A DNA stretch of 64,000 nt from contig VWZP01006003.1 of NCBI GenBank assembly GCA_013396995.1, forward strand, positions 1,709,213 through 1,773,212, read 5' to 3'. Below the pieces are notes generated by a model. That model ran no database searches. It worked only from the letters and a program-made list of their open reading frames with translations, and was not told the DNA's origin. This stretch comes from Dicaeum eximium (Eukaryota; Chordata; Aves; Passeriformes; Dicaeidae). Positions 24,301-37,200 of the stretch are shown in pieces (within the stretch, counting starts at the first letter, position 1; each line of letters opens with the position of its first letter). The translations under genes were made by a program, and so were the position numbers.

Positions 24301-27300
24301 CCTCAATTACTGAGTGTCTAAGCTAACCCAGATCATTGTGAAAGAACTTGTTTCATGAATATGTCTGGACAGAGACAGAAATAGCAGATCCTTTACACAG
24401 GCCTTCATCTATCTTACTGCAATGGGATAATTGCTTGAATTCTTGAATATTTCTTAGCTGGTTATGTTAGCTGAAGATCTAGTTATTCTATGATTATCAC
24501 AAGACAACAGACATACAATCTGTGTTTGTCTTCATTTAGTTGTAAAAAATAAGGCAAACAATTAACAGATACAAATGCAATAAAAACTATTCCTGTATAA
24601 CTTTGGCACCTGGGGTTTTTCTCATCTTTTGCCCACTGTGATACCTTGACTGGCAATCCCCACTGATCAGGGAGACATGCAGCAAAGAATTGATACACTA
24701 CAAGAAAATATACTTTTTTTTGTAACTGTTTTTGTAACTGCGCTGCTGTTTTCTTTTAACCAAAACAGATCTGAACTCCATCCTCACGTGCTAGATTCTT
24801 GGGAGCTGACTCTGGCCCAATTCCTTAGCCAGCCCCCGTTTTTGGCATGTGGTTGTGAAGAAAAGTTGCCGAAGGGAGTTGTGCCAAAGGGCTTTTACTT
24901 TGCTCTTAATGGCTCCACGTACAGTCTGAAGGAATCTGAAGCGCTCACAAAATGTGGTGTTTGCTGTTCAGCTGGCTCAGCAGCTCAACCATTTAAAACC
25001 ATTGTGAGTGGATTTAGCACTTGTGAAATAATGCTGGCCTGTTCAGACCCAGAGAGGGATGGGCAAAGTCCAGTGGTACAATAAAAGCCCCTCTTACCTC
25101 TTCCTCCTGTGAGGAGCCAGGGTGCAATGGAGGTTGAGGGAGAAAACTACTCACATCCAGGTGCAGCTACACAGATACTGGGTAAAAGAGATGTGGGCCT
25201 ACCAAAATAAAAAAAGATAAAGTGTTCAGAGGAAGGAATAATTTCAGTATCCCAGAAGCAGGGAAAAAGAAAGAAAAGAAGAAAAAACCCCACACCAAAA
25301 CAAATACACCAAAACCTCACTAAGTAAGTATAGGGAGCAAATCATGGCGCAGAAGGAATAAAAAGAGGAGCACAGTCCCAGAAGAGAGCTCCAGCAGGGT
25401 GTGCTCCAGAAAATCACAGACTATGAATGCTAGTAAGCCAAATGGGGGGAACAGATAGAGAGAACAGAGTCCCAGAGGTCTCTGTACCCAGAAACCAGAG
25501 AAGATAGAGCACCCCACTTCCTTCTAGTCTGAGCTACTACATATAGCAAGAGGTGTGTTTTGTCCCTGAGCTGATCCAATGCCCAATTATTCTTCAGAGA
25601 CCACAAAACCCAGGAGATAACAGGCACACCGTAGCTCTGTATCCTTGTGCAGAGATTTGAACTTAGGACCAGGCTCAGACAAGCAGCTCAAGAACAGATG
25701 ACAACAGATCTTGGCTACTAATTAGATTGGCTTTTGGCTAGCAATGTGGAGCTGAGGAGCCCTGTGTTTCATTTCCAAGCTCCTCTGCACTGCCTTCAGC
25801 CACGAGCCTCCAGCCATCACCCTGCTTTACTGAACAGGGTCAATCTTATGGTGCTCAGTTTTTTGGGCCATAGCAAAGTGGCAGTTCCCTGGCAGATCCC
25901 TCCCTGGGAAGAGGAATGGGCTCAGGATGTGGCTTGCAGGCCAGCGTGGTGGTGAACTCAGCTGTTTAGGGCCAGGGTGAGGCAGGGCCATCCCAGAGTG
26001 CTTCCTCTTGCCTCACTCACACACCACACAAACAGGGACATTTTCTCTCCTGTGGGAGCAGCTGACTCAGACGCTTGGCCAGATGAAAGGAAAGGTGTCC
26101 CTGTCATTTCCAACAGCAAAGAATGGCTGAAAAATAAAAAAGATGCATCACTCTGTGGCTGCAAATGATAACAATACATTCCTCTTTATTCTGATCCAAA
26201 AGCAATTTTTTCCTTCCTTTGTTCCCCTCCCTGTGTTTTCCTATCTGATGAGCACTTGTTTCTCAACTAGGAGCCCAGTCAGTCTGTTATCGGTGTGCCT
26301 AATATCATTTTTATGTTCCTCCCAATTTTTTTGTTTTATATATTATCAAATGAGTTATGAAAAGTGAAGTTCAGCCAACCAAACCTCAAAGGAGTTATGC
26401 AAGAGCAAGTACCCCTGAGCTTTACCACAAGCCCTGTACATTAAAGATGCATGTCCATGGATTGATAAATCTGTTTATGGAGTACATTGTGGGTATATAG
26501 GGATGCAGATATGGCTGGCAGGTGCTGTTTCCAGTGGCTATCCCTAAATGTCCAGCCCTACTCTTGACCTCTCTGAGAACTGAGGGACAGAATCTGGCCG
26601 AGTGACTCCTCCAGCTGTATCAGTCAATTCCATACAGATGATACAATTCCATACACATGATACATTTGTACCCTGCACACTGACAAAGTCCTTCTCCCTT
26701 GTTATCAGCTGCTCAGTGGGCGTAATTGTAAGGCTGATTCAGCAGAAATGAGAGCCATACTTGTGGAAGTTTGTGTCAGGGCCGGCCAAACACATAGGCT
26801 AAGAGAAGGCTGTGATTTACTGATCACAATCTTTATCTGGAAAGATCTGTGGGCTTCAAAGGCCCTCTTCTCCTTCTGGTGCACAGTGAAGGACAGATAG
26901 GACTCTGTGACTCCTCTTGGTTGGGCTGTAGATGGTGTTTTGGGGACCTAAAAGTGTGGGAATATTGTGTGTGTTACAAAGCAGCATTCAGCCTGCCTTT
27001 TGCCCAAGGCACACGTGTTATGTACACAGTCAATGCTAACGTGTTGGTACCTGTGAGCAGAGGGAAATTCACATTCTGTACTGAGTGCTGCAGGAGTTGA
27101 GGCATTGAGATGATGTAGGGAGGGCAGAGGATGAATTACAAGGTAAAAGGTCTTCAAAAGGCCCAAGAAGACAACATTTTTGGTACCAGAGTCAAAAATT
27201 GGAGAGAACAATTACAATGATTTCACTGAATATTTATCACCCTGTTAGATAGGGACAAATATATATTAAAAGTCACTAGCCGTGGTAATCATATTAATAA

Positions 27301-30300
27301 GTGAAAAAAGGTTTCTTTTGCCCACTTTCTCTGGTCGTGCTAGCAGCAGCATCAGAGTGTCAGGGTGCCCAAACAGAATATGAGAAATCACAAATAAGAA
27401 AAACAGAGGCAAATTGGCATTTCTTTTTGTTGGGTTTTGTTTAGGGCTTTTTTTTTCAGGGAAACAAAAACAAACAAACAAAACAACAAAAAAACCCCCC
27501 AAAACAAAATTGTAGTGAGTGTGCAGAAAGGCACCACAAAACCCCAGGAGTACTGCACAACATATTGACAGGAAAGCTGAGCTGCTCCAACAGGGGTGAG
27601 CTCTGCTGGGGGAGGCAGAAACCCATAAGGGAAGGGTGTGATCAGGAGTGAATAAACTATAGGGATAAACTCCTCAATCATTTCATGTAGGTATTGCAGA
27701 TGTTTCAGTGGATAACTAAGACTGGGAACTAATATGTGTCATTTGTCTAAGCCCATGCCAAGTAAAGACCACCACAACTGCCCTTCAAACACAGTCATAC
27801 ACTGCCCAGTCTGTCCTACATGATCCAGGATTTTTCTTACTCCTCCCCAACTCCTTTATCCCTCCTCCAACACTCAGGACTTCATTGGACACAGCTTTTT
27901 GGCTATCCCCTTAGAAGAATCCAGCTTCAGTACACAATGCTTACTGAGTGAACCCCACTTGAAATCCAGGGCATTTGTTCTGCACCAGTGGTTCCTAATT
28001 CTCCTGTCCCTTGGCCATCTTGAAAGGAGAAACCACAGGATAAACTCTAGGTACAGTGAGAAAGGAATTGTAAGAAACTCCAGTTCCTGCAAAGTTTTGT
28101 TTTCCCACTCCAAAAACTTAACATGTTCAGTGTCTGAATGTGAATGCTTTCTTCAGAACAAGACTGTGTTTGCACAATCTGGGCATTCAATTGTCATAGA
28201 AATGGTTATTCTGCTTTAATCTCCTCCCATTCCTATTCTGGCTCTGAGGTATTTGTTTCCCCAGTACAGTCTCCTAGGAAGGCCTCATTTGCTACACCCC
28301 TTTCCAAAGGTCTCTCAAAGCAACATCTAGTCAGGAAATCTCTGAAAAACACAATTGTCACTAAGGGGATTTGGGCCTCTCTTTAATTTCTGCCATGCTG
28401 TACTAGAGCTCCTCATTATAAAGTTAGCTCTTAAAGGTTCTTTGTCTCTGCAGGGTTGAAAGTTGCTGACTGAATGTCTGGGTCCAATTTTCCACCAGTC
28501 CTCCTTTAACTGGCCATTCTCAGCTATGCAAAGTGTTTGCATAATGCTACAAGATCTTTCACACATCAATCTTATTTTACATTTTGAACCTGTTTTGCAA
28601 AGGGGTTAATGAGGAAACGAAACACAACCTGAATAATAAATCACCAGAAAAAAAACACTATCCTAACCCTTTAATATAGAGCCAGAACAGCAGTTTTTCT
28701 CACAGAGGGAAGAGGATGGACATTTTTCTAATCTGAGAATATAATTCCCAGGGACAGTGTATGAGAAAACAGCAGTAATCTACAGAACACCCAGGAACAG
28801 TTGTTGAAAGATTCCCAGGGTGTTACTTTTGGCAGGACATCAGGTTCCAATAAAACCCTCTGAAAACACTAGCCTAACAACAACAACAACAATAATATTT
28901 TACACAGATGAAGAGTCTTTTATTTAAGGCTCACTGCAAATGATGAACGAGATTTTTGAGGAGAGGTGAATGAAACCAATGCTCCATAGATATTGCCACT
29001 GATTTGGTGATGTGGGAAACAGATTATTGTGTACAGACTTTATAGGGTACACAGGAAAGAGTTAACAGGTATAGGCAGGCTTGGGAGCATTCTTTATGGT
29101 GAACTTACATAGACATTGTAATGTATTTATTAATGTTTTCAGTAAATCAGCTGCTGGCATTTCACATACACAACCAGCACCTGTAGACAAATCAAGTAAC
29201 CAATGATTACAGTGTGCAAATACACAGAGCACTTGGTGAGTTCATTCACAACTACTCCACTCTAATGTGAAATTCTATGTACTCTGCTACAATTCCTACT
29301 TGGCATGCTATTGTATGTTTTCTGAGACTAGTCTGGAGTTTAAATATATATATATATAACCATATATAAGTGTATGAAAAATTATGGACTGGAAGTGAGA
29401 GATTGTAGAGAGAGGTGTAGGCTGCACGTGAACTGCCAGAGGTTTTGGATCCAGACTTTCACTTTGCACTGAGAGCCCATCTCTGCAGGGGAGCCATTGC
29501 ACAGTGTGGCTACCTTTCACAAAACTTGAAATTCTGCATCACTCTGGGCCACATACGAATCTCAGCCTATATTTCACATGCCACACTGTTTCAGGGGCTG
29601 GTCGGGGCTCAGATTGGACGCCACAACCTTCCAGAGAGAGGTCCCGCAGGGGACAACTTTCTAGGGGTGTCAGGCAGTGCTCCAGCCACAGGGTAACCTC
29701 AGCCAAGCTTGGGCAGCCCTTGGCTGCAGGGATCAGCTCTTAGCAGTGATTTCAGCTCTGTGTGATCAGCTCTTAGGAGTGATTTCAGCTCTGAGTGATC
29801 AGGTCCTAGCAGTGATTTCAGCTCTGAGTGATCAGGTCCTAGCAGTGATTTCAGCTCTGAGTGATTCCAGCTCTGCCTTGTGAGGTACTCCCAGGCTAAG
29901 GCAGGGACAGAGACAGGAGCTCGTGTGGCAGCTCCACAGGATGAGGCTTTGTTCCAGGAATGCTGCGAAGGGAACAGGGACACACAGCTCCCTCCTGAAC
30001 AGGGCAGAAAGTGGGGTTTTTATGGGGAAAAGTGAGGGTGGTACCAAGGGGCAAAAACCAATGGGTTACAAAGAATCTGCATGCTGGGCTCTCACCATGA
30101 CCGAGGAGGATTTCTCAATCCAGGAGGATTTGAGATGACCTCATCTTAGCCCATTCAAGGGACATCTCTCCAGGGGAGAGGTCTGGTGTGCCTGTCTGTC
30201 TCCACACCACACTGTGCAGACGTTGTTGTGGTGTCACAGTGGCAAAACCTGCAGTGAAATGTGGCTTCTACTGCACCATGAACAGTTTTTATGGCTGAAT

Positions 30301-33300
30301 TGGATTGCATATGAATTTTTGTCACTCACATATCATCAAATGTTGCTGCCCTGACCTTACCTAAGTGATCTTAAGAGGACAACATGTATTGAGATAAGTG
30401 GTTCCTTTCCTTAGGGTCTCTCAATTCATATTTCATGTGAAGATTACATCTTGCTTTTCGTAGCCACTTTCAGAGTCAACATCATTCTTATTTTCCAGCA
30501 TAGCACTCTCAGACAGCAAAAGGTGTTGAGTAGTCACTGTCTGTGCCAGGAGTACAGAGACCCTGGAATTCCTACTCACTGCTTCCATGAAGGAAATTGT
30601 GAGAAACAGGTCATGTTTCCCCTGTGTCATAAGGGCAACAACAATAGCAATGAAGGTTTTGTCAAGATACCCCCAGTTTCAGCAGTGACTAACAAGCAGA
30701 AAAATTAGGTATCAGGATGATCTAATAGCCTGCTGCTCCCAAAAGGGGGAAGCCCTGCTCCACTTCAGCCTATGACCCTTTCCTCCCTCCTTATCTCCTG
30801 CTCCCAGACACATCCCACCTTGCCCTTGTGCTGGAATTTGTCAAACCCTTTTCACAAACAATTCAGCTCATTGAAGCTGGAGAAAATGGGCTTTTAAAAA
30901 CTTTTTTTGTTGTTGTTGTTTTATTTTAATTTAGCTTAGTTTATTGAGCTGGGTTGGCTCAGAACAGAGTCTTAGGAAAGCAAAAGTGCAGGAGAGCAGA
31001 AGACTCACAGCAGGAGCATTTGCTCTGGACCCTTAAATCACCATAGCTACAAGGTGTAACCCTCAGACTTGAACAGAAGATACTCTGTGGCTGCTAGTTT
31101 CACTTTTTTCTTATTATTGACCATAGCTACTTTCTGAGATAATTCAGAGAAGACAGGAAGTGGATTAGCAGAATAATTGGTGTAATTCAGAAGTTGTATT
31201 TAGCTACAAATGCAGAAGAGAGAATAATTCTTGCCTCTTAGAGCTGTATTATGCAATACCACAAAAGAACGAAGAGGGGCAATTAGAATTGATGACACAC
31301 AACTGGAATAGCTTTTATGGGTTGAACATACCACGATGGCAAGGCCTCTAGGAGCTGTGTAATGATTTACTCACTATCAGAGATACCCACATGGCTTCCC
31401 TGTGGCTTGAAACAGCATCTATCAGTAAGCTAAAATACAGAGAGGCTCACCAAGCATCCTGAGTCACTGCAGTGTTCAAGTCCATTTTCTCTGTCCAGTT
31501 TTGCTTGCCCTAGACCTGGAGGGCACCTGGTCAGAATCCTTAAAGGACCTCCAATACCAGCATTACTGGAGTGTTTTTGCCTCCCTACGAATGCAGATGC
31601 ACTTTTTCAGCACTTGGTTCCCCTACAGAGGTCACAGACATGCAGCTGCTGTTGTTAGACACAGGTTAAAAGTTTACAAGCTGGTCTTAGCAGCTGTATT
31701 TGGAAATTGAATTCTGAGAAAGTGAACCATTCCCATCTTACCAGATTGTGCTTTTGAACAGCCCTATAGTTATGGTCAGACATTAGAGAGATTTTTGTGG
31801 TGTCAAAAGAAATGTTTTGGAATTTCTTGTCCAGCTATTTGCCCTCAAAACTTAGCAGATGACTCACTAGCATTCACCTCTATTTGTTACTGAGCTAAAA
31901 CTTTTATCCCCTTGGCTTCTTGTGAAGTTCCACTCTTATCTTTCCAGAAGCAGAGCCCGTTCTAATGCAAAAGAACAAACAGTGTGGGAAGCAACTCAGG
32001 ATTCAAGTTTTCGAAAGCTCTCGTGTTGAATTCCCCCTGATCTCATGTGCACGTATTCCTAGAGGCATTTGCACACATAAATCACTGCTTGCTTACATCT
32101 GACACATGTAAAGAACATGCTGCTTGGCACACTGTTCACATGTGCTGCAATTGCTGACTGCAGGCAGCTCTGCAGATAAGTTTGAAGAAGTTCCTTTGTA
32201 AGCAGGAGGCACAAAACCCGACTGAATATTTTGCTGATATTCTTTACGTATCAGGCTCACTGTTGCCTGCCACTTCCTGACGAAGCTTCTGCAGTCTTGC
32301 ACCCTTGGGATTATCAAAAGAGGTGTTTTTCATTCCTGGCAAGTAGAAAAGATATTTCCACATCCCAGATGTTATTTGTTTACCTTGCTGTACCTGTAAG
32401 TGAACCCAATTTGACCAAACTTCAATTTCTAGAAAAGCAGCTGTCTAAAGCAACGAATGCCATCTTACCCAGACCACCCCATCCTACCCAGGCTGAAGAA
32501 TTTACTGCAGTCTTACAGAAGCAGCTTGCTATTTTGCTTGCATATTCAGCTCCAAATATAGAAGATATGGCCAAAGAAGTTCAAGCTAAAAATACCAATC
32601 TTGTGCCATACCTAGGTTATTTTACCACCTTGTACCAGTGCACATCAAGTGAATTTTTCAGAGTGGTTTGTGAAAATTTCTTTGTAGTAGAACATTGATC
32701 GCATCTCTTTCAACTGTAATTTTTTTTCCCCTGCAAGTGGGTCAGATTCCTTCTGGGTCCTAAACGACAGCTTTTGAGAAAGGAATATCTCTTTTACTCT
32801 TAACCTGGAAATTTACAATCAAATTACAAAGCAATCAGAACTGCTTTGAGTTATGCAAGTCCAGATCTGTACTCCTTTCATAATTGTCTGCCATGGTAAC
32901 AAAGAGGGCAGCGCCATGTCTGGTCCCTCAAGTTCTTGTACTTGTGCCAAAGATAACCAGTTATACTGGCATAATTCATTTTGATGCATAAGTAGCACAA
33001 CAGTTTTTGTCTTTACCAGCCAGAATATTTGCCAGTAGGATTTGGCAGACATAATTTAACAAAGATTTTTCCTCTATTAAGAGGAAGAACAATCCTTGAT
33101 TTTAAAGAACAGGAGAGGAGTCCTCATTTAGGAATTAATCATCACTTCGTAACACCTGCAAAATTCACACTCCAGGCTCTGATTTAGTTATACACAATTG
33201 CTCTGGCTTACTAATTAAGAATAACATGGGTATTAGGCCTTCTTCTTTTAGGTTTTTGAATTGCTGATTTAAAATGCTTCTCGGTGTGAGAAGCATTACT

Positions 33301-34202
33301 AAATATCTGAAGTGTAAAATAGCAAAGACATTTGCATCTCCAGCCAAACTCACAAGGGTCAAAAAGAAAGGCATGATTTACATTCAGTACTTCCACCTAT
33401 AACCTGGAGGACATCTGGAACTCTTCAACCTCCACTCTTTGAGAAAGGGACTTCTCTCCTGAGGGTACAAAGCAGATTCATATTTTGACTCTATTTGTTG
33501 TCACTGAGGGGGCTTGAGCCTGAAATGATCAATTCCCTCCTATGACTTTTTGTGTGAGACAGAGCAAGAAGTACTCCAGAGACACATGAAGCTGACACTT
33601 ACAGAGCCTTTCTTGCTCTTTCACTCGAGTTCCTAACAGGCATCCAGCTTTTCAGCTCATATGAGTGTTCCCAACTATCCCGGGTCACACGCTATTTATC
33701 ATGAATGGAAATGAAAGAAAAATGGTTTCTCCATCTGACTTAAGATAGGAAAAACAATACCACCTTCCCTTTCTAATTCTAAAGCAGATTTCAGTGAGTC
33801 CCACTCTGCTATCAGAACCAATAAGGCTACTCTTATGGTAGGAAGAAGATGATTTACAAGAGTCAGTCTGCCACATCTGCTGGATATTAGGCCTTTACAA
33901 GAGGAGTTTGATAGTGCTGCTGAATGGCAAGGGTGATAACTCATCTCAGACTAATTAAGGCAACATTTCTTCTAATAACTTGTTATTAAGAAATATGTGA
34001 TTAACTTTGACTTCTGTACTCTGTAGGGATTTATTATTTTCCTGAGTCCTTTGAGCCTGATTTGATAGCAGTTTTGAATTACGAAATTTGATGCCGACTT
34101 TGATTCGGTTGCATCAATAGCCTTTTTTCCCCCAAAAAAAGCTCTCTCTTTGTCCAGTCCTTTATGCTACCAAGACTTGCTAATCTATTTTAACTGCAGA
34201 AT

Positions 34203-34266
<64 letters not shown>

Positions 34267-37200
34267 GCAGCAGCAGCAGCAGCAGCAGTAGCAGCAGCAG
34301 CAATACACAAGATTACTTGCTGTACCAAGCCAAAACTCCCAAGAACACATGGAAAACATGCAGAGATGTAAGAGAGGATTGATGAGATGGATGATAAGCC
34401 TGGAGGCAGTGGCAGAATGAAGCATGGGCACGAGGAGCACAGGAGTGGGGGCAGGCCTGGGGACAGCCATTAGGCAAATAAGGCACATTCAACCATGTCC
34501 CCATCATGAAGAGTTCCACAGGGAGCCACGTGAGCTTTTTCTGATTGACTTTGATGAAGGGATGCTGGAAGTAGATAGTTAAACCCTTTCAGCTGGTACA
34601 TCCTCGAGCACAGTAAACATTCCCACTGGAATGATCTGCTCCTCCTGGGTCCTCAGTGTCAAGACACGACAGGACGCTGACTGAAAATTCCTTCTAAAGA
34701 TGATTGTGGTATGTGGGGTCCTGGGGGGAAGTGGTGGTGAAGCAGCATCTGCTTTACTCCTCAGCAACTTTCAAACAGCTCTGGAGGGTTTGCACACTGC
34801 ATATCCTCCTATCCTTCACAGTAGCACAAATGGTTTGGAGGGGGGTCTTTGGCATGGAAAGAAATTACCAGAATGAAAACCATTTGTGCTGGACACTACT
34901 ATGAGATTTCATCGTGGTCTGTCTTTCTAGGGGAGCCTGGATTCCCAAAGGAAAATAATTGACAGGAAGGTCCTTTCTGTGCATTTTTCCAGGTAGCTGC
35001 AATAATTTCCTTCATATGGAGATGTCATTTCCACAAGGCAGTGCTTTCTCAGTTAGCTCAAGAATATATTCCTGATAGTGCAAACTTGCAAGCTGCCCAG
35101 AAACACAAAATAGTCCAAATAGGGCTGCTTGTTCATTTAACTGTCAAATATATAGCTGAGGTAAGAAGTGCTTTCTCCATTTCCCCCTCCATTTTTAGGT
35201 GTACTCAAGGGATTAAATGCATTTTGAAAAGTACTCATGCTCTGTTTGCAGCAGTAGCCATCTCTTACTCCAGCTGTAGCTGGAAAAGCTGAGATCCACT
35301 GCAGTGGTTTTGCTAACATTCCACTGACCTGACTATCCACAGGGACAGGGTATTTTTGATAGCAAGCCCTTAATTCTTCATTCTGTAGACCCAGCTGGTC
35401 CACAGAGGCTGACATCATTTGACCACAAAATATAATGCTAACCACCAGCTTTTTGCCAAAATATAATTTGATAGCTCAACACATTAAAATTTCTTTTGGA
35501 ATCAGTGTCCACTATATATGCTATTATTCACCAGTGGCATGCATTCAATGTCTCTATGCAATCATCTATCAGTCTTTCTTCTATGGATATATTTGCCAAG
35601 ATGAAAAACAAGGAAAAATTTAAACAATTTTCAATGTGTTTCCAAGAGTTGGACTAAGTTTTCTGAACCATATTGTTGAGTTGTGATCTGAATTAATGGA
35701 TATTCTCCTTAGCAGCTGCTATTCAAACAGTTAGTCTCCATTTTCTTTTCTGATTATGATCTGCAAACCATTGAACATGAATATTATCAGGTGGGGCTAG
35801 ATGTATGGACCAGGTGGGTTCATTACGAAGCAGATCATAGGGGAAGTTACTTCTCCTTTAGTCTGGAATGATTTTATAATCTTTTTGGAATTAAGAGTTC
35901 TCTTTAAACAAAAGAAGTCCATCTTTCCAAATATATGCTGGTGTTGCTGTTGCCAGTTTGACAACTGTGACATATGAACATTTCACAGGAAATTTGGAGG
36001 TTTTTTGGGTTTGTATTTTTTTTTTCCCCTCAGGCAGCTCTGAGTCCTGAAAGAGCTGCTGATGAAATATTGAACAAGTGTTGTTAACATCTACTTCCAG
36101 CAATATAACAGCTCAGCTATAAATGTTAGTCAGAACAAAATCTTGATATAGCTTTCCACTGGAAAGTGTTCTAATGAATCTTTTTGAAAGTGTGTTGAGA
36201 ATACCAAAATTTGTGAAAGTTTTCCATCTAAATGTTTCAGAATGAAACATTTAATATTTTAATTTTGAAATAGCTCTTTATTTTGTATTTGATTGACCCA
36301 GTATTTTATGTTACAAAACACTTAAAATATTTTTGAGTAGTTGAAACATTTTCTCTCAACACAATACAAGATATTCTTCCCCTTTAACTTTTCTTTCCCA
36401 GACAATTTTGAAGCATTTAGCATCATCCTTCCAGATCAGAACAAAGTAAAGCCAAGTAATGAGTGTGTGTTACCCTCTCTCCTCTGGAGCTGAGCCACAC
36501 AAGGTCTGGATCAGTTACAGCTTTCTGCTGAAAAGCTTGGCTGCTCACCTCAGTCTGCAGGGACTTGCAGGATCAGCTTTGGACATTCTCTGGTTATGTC
36601 TTCAGTGTCAAGGCATTGGCTCTCACAGCAGTATCCTTACTCCCTGGATTCTGCAATTCTAGTACTGTAAGAACCACTGAGTGTGTGGTCTTAGTAAACA
36701 CAGAGCAAATTCCAAACTCTGTAGCAAGATATCTTGAACAAACACTTTGTGCCTATAATACACTGATTAATAAAATAGAGGAGTTCAGACTTCATGAGAC
36801 TGTGAGGAGGACTGAGACTTTCTGCTTAAAACATTTCCCTTTCTTGATCTTGAGAAACAGAGGAAGGTCTAAACACAGTTGTCTACTATGTAATTATTGA
36901 TTATATGTAACTGTTGGTTGACATGGGAGCTATTTCCAGATGAACAGAACAATTTTAACTATATTACAAGAAATTTGGTGATGATTGTTAGAGCATGTGA
37001 CTGAGATTGTTACAGGGAAACACCAGCAAGACTGGGGATTTACCAGCTAAAACCAGCTACTACCCACACTGCTCCAGCACATACTAATGATCAGGCCCTT
37101 TCTAACCTGTTCTCAAAAGGTTTACCTCTTCAAAGAACCACAGAATGGATAGAGTGGGAACCCGCCCTGCCATGGGCAGGGACTCGTTCACTAGAGAGGT

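Noticed and set aside
32093..32317. Minus-strand ORF overlapping the start of the unassigned 32.2-kb ORF
   Set aside because: Only 74 codons, no family match, and no reason to prefer it over the plus frame. Treated as chance.
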